From: Helicostylum pulchrum
Lineage: Eukaryota; Mucoromycota; Mucoromycetes; Mucorales; Mucoraceae
Direction: 5' to 3'
DNA: 64,000 nucleotides
Assembly (NCBI GenBank): GCA_025677825.1
Contig: JAIXMO010000002.1
Span: 1-64,000, forward strand
Shown here in pieces: positions 25,545 through 35,877 of this stretch (position 1 is its first letter; the number at the start of each line of letters is the position of its first letter). A program made the position numbers and the translations under genes. Below the pieces are notes generated by a model. That model ran no database searches. It saw only the letters and a list, made by a program, of their open reading frames with translations, and was not told where the DNA came from.

Positions 25545-26901
25545 TTATTTTTGATCTCTAGGATCCTTCATACTAAAGATCTTCAAGTTTCCTGCGTATT
25601 TACCATCTGCAGTTTCATCACCGGCATACGCTAAATAATAATCACGGGGAGACCAAGCTACGGTATTCATAGCAGCTGTACATTCTATATGATGAATGGA
25701 CTCTCCACTTTGAACATGCGACTACAATAAAACCATTGTAAGTTGAACGTTAAAAAAAAAGAGAAAATCCAAAACTTACCACATCGACGAAATGATCCTC
25801 TGAAGCTGAAGCAATATACTGACCATCAAAACTGAATCCAAGTGTTCTAACAGGCCAACTAAACACAAAAAAAAGGTTAACAAACAACAAATTTCTGAAA
25901 AAAAAAAAACTTACGTGAGTTCTTCAAATGCTCGAACACACTGAAAGGTCTTTGTATCCCACAAGGTAACCAAAGCATCAGCCGAACCAACGGCCAAATA
26001 ATTACTGGTAGGATCAGCCTCAACACAGTAACAGTTTGCAGTATGACCGCGAAGATTGGCACGTAATTCAAAAGAAGGATAATCGTATACCAAAATGGTA
26101 CCTTGACCGGTAGTAACAAAGAATTGGTTGTTGGCATTGTTCCACGCAATTTCGTTTACTTCGAACTGATGTTTGCGTTTATCAATGATTTTATGGGTAC
26201 GTGTGTCGATAATGCTAATGGTATCATTTTTATCGCCTACAGCAATGTTGGTACCGTCTGGGCTCCAACATATATTGATGTTTTCACCATCAGTTGCTAC
26301 AACCGCTGTACATTTTCCAGCTAAATAAAATAGTATGTTATTAGAAGAGGAGGGGAACAAAGTAAAATAATTATAATAGTTTACATCGTTGATCCCATAA
26401 TCGTACTGTTTTATCGCATGAGGCAGTTGCTAATCTATCGGGATGAGTTGGATCCCAGTCTAATTGATCTACACTATCTGAATGCCCTTTTAATTCTATC
26501 GAGTACCTAATATCTGTCTAAATCAATGTGTTAACTTGAGAATTAACTTATCGTGTTTTTTTTAAAAAAAAAAAACTTACACCTCGATGTGGAGACCAAA
26601 CACGCGCAGTTTTATCAACAGAACCAGAAGCTAGTTTTCTACCATCACAATTCCAAGCAACTGTGTGTACTTTTTCTTTATGACCTTTACATTCTCTAAT
26701 TTTAGACGAATCAAACATTTTATTCACCTATAAAAAAAAAGACATTATTAAAAAGTGTCACTAATGCAACGGAGCAAAAAAGTTGCTTACATGGTCTCTA
26801 TCGATAGCTGCTCCTTTATAGAAAAAGTTTTGTTTTTTCCCAGAAGGTGGGTTCCAATCATATACAATCTTTCCTTCATCAAGTTCTTCTTGATTATCCA
26901 T
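25545..26901 (-). CDS. THOC3: THO complex subunit 3 (THOC3/Tex1), WD40
   Basis: A multi-exon minus-strand gene starts at ATG 26901 (MDNQEELDEGKIVYDW) and stops at 25545. WD repeats follow in order: RECKGHKEKVHTVAWNCDGR with KLASGSVDKTARVW, LKGHSDSVDQLDWDPTHPD with DKTVRLWD, GENINICWSPDGTNIAVGD, the family block FEVNEIAWNNANNQFFVTTG, then LAVGSADALVTLWDTKTFQC, WPVRTLGFSFDGQYIASAS with EDHFVD, and a terminal blade. These blocks match the THOC3 subfamily and not generic WD40 proteins. THOC3 is part of the TREX/THO complex, which couples transcription to mRNA export in the nucleus. The C-terminal SMKDPRDQK is close to the end of the blade, so the protein is complete. It lies about 135 bp from the Pho88 stop on the same strand. 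Confidence 0.93.
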
Positions 26902-27035
26902 GATGAAGATATAATTTTCTTTTTGTTTTTGGGAGGAAAAAAAGGGAAAAAAATGAAAATTTTAAGCTTTTTTTATTATTTATTTTAAATACACGAAAAA
27001 CACATCAAAACACGCTTTTTTTTAAAAAATATATA

Positions 27036-27763
27036 TTACTCTGCCTTTAATGCCTTTTCAGCCTTCTTGATAGAACCCTTATCAGTCTTGGGTTGCTTCT
27101 TTTCATTCACCATACCAAAGGGAGCTTCAAGTCTAAAAGGACGTCTTAAATCACCTGTAGTTGGGGCACCCCAATAGTGAATACGAACTTCTTTGGTCAT
27201 CAAAAATGTCTTGAATCCGAGAATAGATTGAACCAATAAAGGTTGAATATAACCAAACTTGAAGTGAAGGAAAGTGATCATAAGAATACCCATAGCTGAC
27301 TGTTTCACGGTCTTGTGTACTTCAGCAATATCATACTCTATATTTCATAATACTCGTATTAGCCCCTTTTTCCCTCTTTCCCTCTCTTTCTCTTTATAAA
27401 TAGTACTTTACCCATAACAGTTGTATTGATTAATTGATCAGCACTTTCGGTACCATCCCAACTTTGAGAAGCAGGCTCGACATACTTTAAAACGGTTTGA
27501 TCTAAATATACGTGTAAGTAAATATATTTTTTTTCGCCCCTTTTTCTTTTTTCTTTATGTATAAATACTTTACCGTTCTTTTGCTTGATCTTATAAATCA
27601 AGAGATAACTAAGAGCAATAATGGATACTTGTACAGAGAGGTATAAAAGTCTAAGAGGAGTGACATAGGCGTCTAATTCGATACGCTTTCCCAATTGTTG
27701 GAAGAACAAAAAGGACCCCATACTAAAGTAAATGGAGTTGAAGAACTTGAAAAAGTTTGGCAT
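27036..27763 (-). CDS. PHO88: Pho88/Snd3 family ER membrane protein
   Basis: Three exons, 27763-27574, 27501-27412 and 27337-27036, give 193 residues, the usual size. Early hydrophobic segments (residues about 1-60, with PLRLLYLSVQVSIIALSYLL) precede the characteristic block DQTVLKYVEPASQSWDGTES, then EYDIAEVHKTVKQSAMGI and a third hydrophobic stretch. The conserved ending block has VRIHYWGAPTTGDLRRPF followed by a Lys-rich tail. In yeast the protein sits in the ER membrane, was first linked to phosphate uptake and acts in the SRP-independent (SND) targeting route. The start MPNFFKFFNSIYFSMGSF is the first Met that matches the family N-terminus; the ORF extends upstream only through low-complexity sequence. 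Confidence 0.92.
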
Positions 27764-29095
27764 CTTTTTTAAAATTACAAAAAATATTGATGAGCAAAAG
27801 ACGGAAAACAAGGGAAAAAAAGAAAAAGAGAAAGGGTTTTATTTTTTATTGTAAAGTTGACCAACCACATCATGTCAATTTTTTTTTCTATATATTGTCG
27901 TGTGTAACAGTTAATCTTGCTTTGTATCCTTGATGCTGCTGTGTTTTTTAAATAGCTTGATGCGCGTCTTTTTGTTACTAGTATTTTTTGTCTTTATAAG
28001 CATTCATTCCCCTTTATAATATCATAGAAAAAAAAACCCTTTTCTTACGCTTGTTTCAATTCCGTGGATTGGGTATAACCTATAGTAAATGGTGGGTATA
28101 AATTCATATCAATTAAAAGACGTTTTATTAAAGAATGCATACTGAAAAAGAGAAAGAAAGAGAAAGGAATGCAATAAACAGGTACTTTTTATATTAGTTT
28201 TAATGTGCACTGTCAGTTACAATCCGGGGAAAAAATATGCCTATCTTGAAACAACGGGCCACATAGGTTATGTTTGGGTAGGGTAGCCTGTGGTCGCACG
28301 AAAAGACTATGTACACTACCTATGGCCCGAAAAATTTAGCTTCACAAAAAAAGGGGAATGTACAACTGTGTCAAAATAAAACTTCACGAAACTTTTAAAA
28401 GCTCTATGCCTCTACAGACTAGTTCTAAAAACGCCGCTCCAAGCCTATACGATCGGAAAAAGGTACTTTAACCAATTTACAATACTCAGAAAAAGGGTAA
28501 CTTAGCCAATAAACGACAGGCATCTAAGAACCAGGAGTTATTTACACATTAATGTGCTATAATGCGAAGACCAATTTGCATGAAACAAGTGTACGTAAAA
28601 ATGATAAAATAGATCACATGAGTAAAAGTGACCATTTTATCAGCCTAAGCTGTATTTATTCTGTCTTTTTTTTAGACTAGACAAATCACCTTTCTTTCAC
28701 AATGTATACTTGTAAGTTTTTTCTTTATATTTGTACTTTTTAATAGAGTTTATATTTATTAGTTATTCTGCTTTTTTTTAGAGCTGAAAAGAAGTAAATT
28801 TAGTGGATCTCATATGGCCCTGTGCTAGCTTATACCCAACGATTGCTTTAAGAAAGAACCGCGTCCTTTTGTATGGATGAAAATGCTTGTTATAAAAGTA
28901 CGTGTATCCCCCCAAAAATTGTCACATATTTGCTTTTTGTCTCATTCTAATCAACGTATCATTTTCAAAGTTTAGAAACCTAACCGTAGGTACGGATTGA
29001 GGGGCTAAAACTTTCTTGCTTTATTTGAAAAAAGATCCACCAGACTACCAGATCCAAAGCGTAGCCTATGTACACGACATATGACCAGAAAAATT
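27764..29095. other. Repeat-bearing intergenic region
   Basis: No gene is seen between Pho88 and about 29.1 kb. The inner part contains related blocks near 28254-28350 and 29068-29108, described separately as a possible small transposable element. Confidence 0.5.
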
Positions 29096-29108
29096 TAGGT
29101 TGTGGCCC
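28254..29108. mobile_element. Possible small inverted-repeat element
   Basis: The left end GGGCCACATAGG is answered at the right by GGTTGTGGCCC in inverted orientation. A related block (TATGTACAC...GAAAAATTTAG) occurs near both ends, at about 28305-28350 and 29068-29102, in direct orientation. At the left the inverted pair GGGCCACATAGGT / ACCTATGGCCC could form a hairpin. No transposase frame is present. The match is short and the boundaries are uncertain. Confidence 0.35.
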
Positions 29109-30420
29109 CTAAGAAAAACGTTGAATCGAATGCAGTGTGAAAACTTTGGGAGGGTGAAAAATTTAGTCCTCAATTTTCCAAAAAGCTTAGTGAAGGTCAA
29201 TGTACTCGATGATGATACAAAAGAGCGATTCAAGTTAGCCTTTCATGCTACTAAAAGAAAACTTTGCCAGTGTATGTTATCAGAGAACAAGTATTTATTT
29301 TATGCTTATGTCTAATCTTTGTGTATAGAACTCGTTTAGCAAACAAAAAGCGACATCATGAAGAATCTTGGTCTTCAAGTTAAACCAAGAGAACGCACAC
29401 GTCATCTCCTGCGTCGAAACCTTTTCGATAAGCAGCTAGAAAGCATTACTTCTCGCGAAAAGCCGAATGAAATATGCTGTAATTTCTCCCGGTGATTTCA
29501 TCCTCTCCTGAGATCATCACAAAGTTTCCTAACATACCAACGTTATATAACGCTGTTGTTGGACCTTGTTCCCTTCAATGCAGAACTCTCAGATAGCACT
29601 TCTGAAGCCCAAGTAGAAGCAGCTATTAAAGAAATCAAGGATATTGTTTTCCATTCAATGTCAAAAAGCCAGGCAAACAACTGGGTATTTATTACTCAAG
29701 TTGAAGCCTACTACCATCAAAAATCGCTGGATGATGTTGCTCAAGTTAATAATAAAGGCACATACCCTCGGTTATTGGAGTTTAACATGGAGAAGCGAGA
29801 AGAAGGAAAAAAATAGACAAAAGTATACAAGATATCCAAGTCTAAACAATTATTAATTGAGATTATTCTTAATCGTCGGCTTAATATCAGTAACGGGAGC
29901 CTTATGATGCTTTTCAACGGAATTATATATGGTAAAGTCAAAAGAATCAATGACTTGTCAAGGAGATAAAATAAACTCAGTCTGATAATAAATAAATAAA
30001 TACGATACAACCTTCTCTTTAATGTATTACTTAATCAGCATAATCTGATGTAGTATCGGGCTTCTTGGATAAAGTACTGCATGATTTATGACTCCAAAAT
30101 ATTAATAAGCGTCCAAATCAAGGATAAAAAACTAAGGGATACTTTTAAAACTCTTTAATAAGAAAGTCAAATAGTATATGATTAGTCTATCTAATGGTTG
30201 GTTAAAACATTAAAGGTATTTGTACTAAATAATACTTGATAAGAAATAGATATTAAGATATGTCATTATGTATCCTCAGCTAGATAACGAGACTCCGCCA
30301 ATGGTGGGTGCTCTAGTTTCAGAAATATTGACCACTGCACGAGTACCCACGTTTGACCATGCAAAAGATCTTTTCATGATGATGGGAAATGCGGCTTCAT
30401 CGATGAGAGTGCGCAAATAA
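29100..30420 (+). pseudogene. Cluster of unrecognised gene fragments
   Basis: Several protein-like plus-strand frames follow each other without a convincing joined structure. They are NLVLNFPKSLVKVNVLDDD (29100-29315), MKNLGLQVKPRERTRHLL (about 29356 on), ELSDSTSEAQVEAAIKEIKD to FNMEKREEGKK (29556-29816), and a 50-residue frame from ATG 30268 (DNETPPMVGALVSEILTTAR) to 30420. Composition looks coding, but stops interrupt each piece and no family is recognised. They may be parts of one decayed gene or transposon cargo. Confidence 0.3.
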
Positions 30421-30681
30421 TTTCTGGAAATAGTGTAACTCATTCTTCTTCTTTAAATATAAAAGTTACTCCTTGTACAACAAAAAGAAAGAAAGAAAAA
30501 AGGGGAATTAAAAGACAACAAAAAAAAACAAGTTGTCTATTTTTTTTGCTGACCTTTAAAAATGTTGGTTTTAAAAAGCCTTTTTTTTTTTTTTCTTTTT
30601 TCATTAAACTCTTTTTTTCTTCCTTTCTTTCTTTCTCTCTCTTTTTTTTTTACATATACATATTAGAGGCCAAAATAGACT

Positions 30682-31693
30682 ATGGGTTTACGTAACGATT
30701 ATAGAGTGTCAACAATTATTGTATTATGCAAAGACTGTGGAGAAGACGTAGGATTATATCCAGCCAGACATGCATGCTCAAACGTCAAAAGACCACACTT
30801 ACCAACACTATGTTCCACGACGGATACACAATGGGAAGATGTACCCGACCTTATTAAATCCGGCCCAACTTCGGCCACTGTCACTAGACAAGCGTCTGAT
30901 AGTTCTATCGAAAGTGGAAAATGGAACTTTTTTCGCTCTTCAACTGTCAAAAACGAGGAAAGTTCTTACTATGTATCTAATTTAAAGAATTCGTCTTCTT
31001 GCAACGACATTAAAGATATTACAGCTGGTAAAAAGCTGTGGGGCAAAGTAAAAGAAAATGAAAAATGGAAAGAACTTGTATCCGAAAAGAGTTAGTATGA
31101 TTTACAATGCATTTCATAACCTTTAACCTTTACATACAAAAAAAAAAAACTAATACAAATGTATTATTAGAAGAAGATAGTAGTGTAAAGCAATCTGGAA
31201 AGTTATGGTCTAGAATCATGCAAGTAACCATGTCAAATTCATTAGAAGAAGCTGGTCCAGGTATGAAAAATAAAAATAAAATTTTAAAGGAGAATCCTAA
31301 TTTATTATCATGTATTATTTAGAGTCAGATGACGAGGATTGGGAGGGAGAAACACACGTTTCAAGGATACTGCGAGAATACTACGAATCAAAGAATAAAC
31401 CATTACCAACTTGGTTATTTGAACAAGAAACTAGTATCCATACACCATCATCACAAACAAAGCGTACAAGTGGTCGTAGGTTATGGCACCAAGATAACAA
31501 CACCCCATCTTCTGCAAGAGAAAGAGAAATAGAAGCATTAAGGAACCCTATTATTTCTCGCACTAGAAGTGAACGTACAATCAATTCAATAAAAGATGAT
31601 TTTGCCTTTGGCTCCGTATCCCCTAAAAGAACACATACAACCAGATTACCCGCTAGATCTTATAACAATAATACATCCCAGAACTACTTTTAA
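30682..31693 (+). CDS. Mso1-like Sec1-binding domain protein
   Basis: Three exons, 30682-31090, 31171-31260 and 31323-31693, encode 289 residues. The N-terminus MGLRNDYRVSTIIVLCKDCG with C-x2-C and a later HAC looks like a small zinc-binding segment. Short repeated basic motifs KLWGKVK and KLWSRIMQ precede the most recognisable block, DDEDWEGETHVSRILREYY followed by NKPLPTWL. This block resembles the Sec1/Munc18-binding segment of yeast Mso1 (acidic patch, V-x-R-x-L-R-x-Y-Y, then PLPxWL), which works in exocytic vesicle fusion at the plasma membrane. The rest is Ser/Arg-rich and probably disordered. A role in secretion at growing hyphal tips is inferred. The start is the first ATG after a long CT-rich leader. 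Confidence 0.65.
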
Positions 31694-32097
31694 TAAAAAG
31701 AATTCATCTTTTATGCAGTTGTACCAAAATTATTATCACCTCATTATTTTCATTATGTACTTTTTTTTTTTGCTCCTTTTTCGTGTGTCTGTGTGTGTGT
31801 GTGTGCAACGGCGTAAAAAAAGGAGCCTTATATTATTAATAGGTTTTTTTTTTAAAAAACTAAAAAAAAAAGCAGTGACAATGAATCAATGATAGCCACC
31901 TCCACCATTGTACGTGTGTTGTCATCAAGACGACATTACCAACTAACTATGGTACGCATTTAGGCCTAAAACCAGCCGATTTATAAAGGGCGCCTATATT
32001 TATATAAAAATTGGCTATCGTTTTTGATGAATACAATCCAAGATATCCCTTATAAATAATTTTATTATTCAAAGTAGCTAACCAAATTATTTTTTTT
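31694..32097. other. Intergenic, left flank of transposon nest
   Basis: A (GT)n run at about 31781-31805 and A/T homopolymers occur. Bases 31930-32090 lead into the Helitron remnant and may belong to it; no terminal structure was recognised. Confidence 0.4.
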
Positions 32098-32640
32098 TAG
32101 CTTAGACGATCGAAACCGAATGAAAGTCTTTGACCTCGGTCGCATGAATGAAGCATGTCCTACTTAACTGTAACTAACGCTCTCCACTGGAAAGGAGAAC
32201 GACCAGCAGAACATATCGTCAAAAAAAAACTTGTTGGGGGTCTTGCTGCAAGAAAGGAAAGGCGCAACTTCCTCTTTTGACGGAGCCACCACCTCAACTC
32301 CTGAAAGATTTACTAATGTCAAACTTGAGAAAATATAATACCACGTTTTCTTTTACCTCTTTTGGCTCATCAAGCAATGATAGTTGTCATGGGATCCCAA
32401 TAAGAAGTCAAGGACTTGCTCCGGTTAAGATGCATAGTGAGCTTAACCATTTACACGGCCCTATGAATAAACCAGAGCCTTCGTATGCTCAATGATACAT
32501 ATATTTACGACCCTGGTTACACACGAAATTCTTAGTAATGAAGCTATCCGTCAATCAAACGATTTAAATGAAACATCTCCATTTTACGTTATACAGCCAG
32601 TCCGAAAATACTAGTGTATACATAATCTATAATTGTATAC
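32098..32640 (+). pseudogene. Helitron Rep/helicase N-terminal remnant
   Basis: Broken frames read in order: LGRMNEACPT (about 32125-32165), NALHWKGERP (about 32175-32205) and, after a frameshift, SCCKKGKAQLPLL (32241 on). Then follow PPPQLLKDLL, NLRKYNTTFSFTSFG, and after a stop at about 32490, YIYDPGY. This is the order found at the N-terminus of Helitron replication-initiator/helicase proteins: Cys-x-x-Ala-x-x-Trp with Glu-Arg, CCxxGK, pP..L..LL, a YN..fsFtS.g block, and AQ(L)YIYD. The Rep catalytic HUH motif and helicase domain are not seen, so only a fragment remains. Stops and a frameshift make it inactive. Confidence 0.75.
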
Positions 32641-32742
32641 GCTTTTTTTTTTTTTTTACTTATTGCTGTAGTATATTGATCAAGTATATAAAAAAAAAGA
32701 GATACCTAGTAGTATTTCCTGAAATCAAATGATATAAGCGCA

Positions 32743-32967
32743 TTACTTACAAATAACAGTAAGACATGGAATAGTAGGTTTTCCAACGTACTCTACTTGT
32801 ATATTGTTGTTCTTTTCTTCATCAAAACAGTAATATCTTTCTTCTCCGTTAGTATATTTGAACAAGACCAAACTATGATATTGACCATAATGATAGTATA
32901 TATACTCTTGCTCGTTTATTGCAGAGTTCTGTGGCGCAAGTCTTGCTGTCCAATGCGGGAACGTCAA
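32743..32967 (-). other. Protein-like ORF next to a transposon end
   Basis: A 74-codon minus-strand frame (YYHYGQYHSLVLFKYTNGEE, then ERYYCFDEEK) has coding-like composition and ends 74 bp from the Tc1/mariner-like terminus at 33043. It may be the 3' end of a gene interrupted by that insertion. Family unknown. Confidence 0.25.
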
Positions 32968-33042
32968 ACTGTTTTTTTACAAGAAATACTCACACAGTAA
33001 TTCATTCACCATTAAAACCTTCTTGTAAAAAACGAATACGTA

Positions 33043-34823
33043 CAGTAGCGGCTCTATTTAAAGGTGGCCGAAATGTGGAAGAAAACCACCCTTATTATCG
33101 TGCAGTGAATAATTACTTCTAAAGAAAAAAGCTCACTGAGATACCGGACCTCTAAAAATCGCTCACATAAGAAATCACTGCTAAAATTAGCAGTTATAAT
33201 AAATATTGGTTTTTATTTTTTAAAGAAACAGGAAACGCTTTTTGAACCTACGGTTTCTAATAAATATTTGTTGTTTAAACTATATCTTTGATAAAAAAAA
33301 ATTAAAAACGAACTTTTTCGTTTTTTTTCAATTTTGGGGTCAACCTCTTTTGTGTTTTTGTAGTTATTTTATATTTACTTCGGATCCAATTTACTTATCT
33401 CTGTGGAAAAAACATGGATTACATAGAACTCGTTTAGACGCCTCTAATCCATTTTAAATCAAATTTTTACTGCAAAAACTGAAAGAGTAATCGCTGTTTT
33501 AGACGTTTTTTTTTCGAGTAAAAAATATAGTTTTTTATTACCGTGTTTGTTATAGCACCGAATGTAGATATTTAAAAACCATTTATTGGATGTTTATGAA
33601 TAAAAGTGCTACATCTAAAACTGGTCGAGAAAACGCGCTTTAAAGAAATCGCTAATTTAAGGATCGCTTCTCAAATTTTAGCGAAAAAAAACGTCTAAAC
33701 CAGTGATTACTCGGTCAGTATTGTTTGTAAAAATATATATGTTTAAATGGATTAAATGCGCCAAAAAGAACATTTTATTGTCGTTATTTTTACCACAAAT
33801 AAGGGAAAAGTAGATATCGATTAATTTTAAAATAACCACAAAAACACAAAAAGGGTTCACCCCCAAAATGACCAGAAACGATCAAAAATGATCGACTGAA
33901 GAAAAATATAAAAAAAATTGAGAAAAATATAAAACAACATGTGGTTTTTAATTTTTTTATTAAAGATAACATCCTAAGGGGTGACTTTCACTAAGTAACT
34001 TGGGAAAAGAATCATTTCCTGATGTTTACTCACACAAAGAAAACACCTTATTTCGATCACCGAAAAATGACCTTTTTTAGAAGTTACTTCTAAACCTTCA
34101 CTTAAAAACACGCGTTTTTAAGTAGACAATGGATGAGCAACAATTTATGGTGCTACTTTAAATAGTTCTTGAGCTTTTCCAAGCTATTGTGTAAAAAACT
34201 ACGATGTGTATCGTTTTTTGCGAGAGCTCAAACATTAAAATTATGTTAAATTCTATTAATTTGTTTATTGATGTCAATTAAAATAGTACAAAACTATTAT
34301 TGGAATACCACATAACAATGTATCTTAAAAACTATTAGCTATGATGTACAGAACTAAAAAAAAAATTTTTGTTTACTTTATTTGATTTAGATTATACCTC
34401 TTTCCAGCCTTTCATCGCTTAGCAATCCTCTGTATGCAATTGCTATTCTTAGTTAAATTTCTGCTGATACGCGCTCCATTCAGGTGTAAATTGACCGTCT
34501 TTGTACTTTAAGTTACTTTGTAAGGTTTATTTCACTACTCTCTCTCTATCAGTTTGACTATTATCCCGCTGTTTTAATAATATTGATTTGATTGTACACT
34601 TTTGAATACTAGACGCTTTTATATAAGTTAAATAAGACTTTTTTTATTATCACTTTTAAATTTACTTTATATATTTAGTAGTTCTGTGAAGTTGGATTCC
34701 ACCCATAAATCGAATAGTATTGATAGAGCTGTTAAAGCGTGGGGCCGAAGGTGTTCTGGAGAAATCCACTCTTAAATCGATCTTACCCTTAAATCAGGTC
34801 ACTTCTAAATGGAGCCGCTACTG
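33043..34823. mobile_element. Tc1/mariner-like non-autonomous element (1.78 kb)
   Basis: The left terminus CAGTAGCGGCTCTATTTAA and the right terminus, read on the minus strand as CAGTAGCGGCTCCATTTAG, form an imperfect inverted repeat of about 27 bp. TA flanks it on both sides (33041-33042 and 34824-34825), as expected for Tc1/mariner target duplications. No transposase frame with a DD(E/D) signature is present inside, so it is non-autonomous or decayed. The interior carries a separate large palindrome, a sign of nesting. A solo copy of the left end lies at 22195. Confidence 0.8.
33265..33945. repeat. Large imperfect palindrome (possible nested foldback element)
   Basis: Two pairs of arms share one centre near 33603. 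Bases 33330-33415 (TTTTGGGG...TTGTGTTTTTGT) pair with 33780-33870, and 33478-33520 (GAGTAATCGCTG...AGACG) pair with 33680-33720. Similarity fades outward to about 33265 and 33945. The centre is not that of the enclosing element (about 33933), so the palindrome looks like a second, nested element. No ORF of note lies within. Confidence 0.75.
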
Positions 34824-34989
34824 TATATCCTTATTATATAGATTCCGTAAAATATTGTAAGTCTGTAAACCCGCAGGGCGACGTGAAGCGAGCGAAAAAA
34901 TCAGCGTTGATTAAATATATCGCATGAGCAAATATAGACTCTGTATTCTATCATAAACCATCTCTTTTTCTTTTTACTGTGTATACTAG

Positions 34990-35240
34990 TAAGCATTATT
35001 TTTTTCTTATGTCTTATATTGATTATTCCGCTTTTTTCTCGTGCTTATGTTTTCTTTTTTATGTCCTTACAAAAGGATACTGTTCTTCTTCTAGCAACTG
35101 CCGTGCATAAAAGCACTTGTTACAAGCGCTCAAATGTGGTCCTCCACGACTATAATAGCGTATAGATATCGAGCTGCTTTTTTTTTTTAAAAAAAAAAAC
35201 GCTTTATAAAGACAAGTAAAAAGTAATAAGGTAAGATACT
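34990..35240. repeat. Dispersed repeat, copy A
   Basis: The blocks GTTCTT, CCGT, GCTCAAATGT and CCAC, with a closing CTTTATAAAG, recur in the same order and spacing at 44220-44440. This copy also contains a T-run followed directly by an A-run (about 35178-35199). Type unknown. The region before it (34870-34900) is a GC-rich GCAGGGCGACGTGAAGCGAG island. Confidence 0.55.
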
Positions 35241-35877
35241 ATAAAAATATTACAAAAAGTCCCCCTTTTTTTTTGTTACTCATTTACATAATAACTTTTT
35301 AATAGACATCGACAGTGGAACAATAAATGTAACGTCAACATAAATTCGCACAACACCACTGTGACGATGACGATGACGATGTCGACACTGAAGCCGTCGA
35401 TGTCGAAATGACGGAGGTAATTGACCTTTCACTCGTAGCTTCCCGCATAGTACAAGCTATATTTAATATAGAATGCACACGTGAGTGTCACCTTATCTTT
35501 TAGACTGGCTAACTTTGCATTAAACTCAACTACTTTTAAAGAAAGGGTACAAATGATTGTTTTTACGTTATGGTACTATCTTTATATATGCACAGTAAAA
35601 AGAAAAAAATAGTCCAGCAAGCATAACTTTATGGAAGCACTACTTTGAAAAGAAACACATCGAGCATAATTGATTTATGTCAAACATACCATATCAAAAC
35701 TTTCCCACAGTACATGTAACAGTAAAGTTAAAAAGGGGAAATGATAAGGGGGGAAAGGTCATTTGATAAGGATTGATTGGACGCAAAAAAGAAAAATTCA
35801 TGCTCTTATAAATAGTAATCAGGTACTCTCTTTCTTTTCTTCTTTTCTTTTTCTTTTTTTTAAAATAAAATAAAAAG
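35241..35877. other. Upstream region of the paladin-like gene
   Basis: A short GATGACGATGACGATG tandem repeat lies at about 35362-35385, possibly a coding scrap (a few acidic codons, no gene recognised). A CT-rich leader at 35820-35860 precedes the ATG at 35878. Confidence 0.4.
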
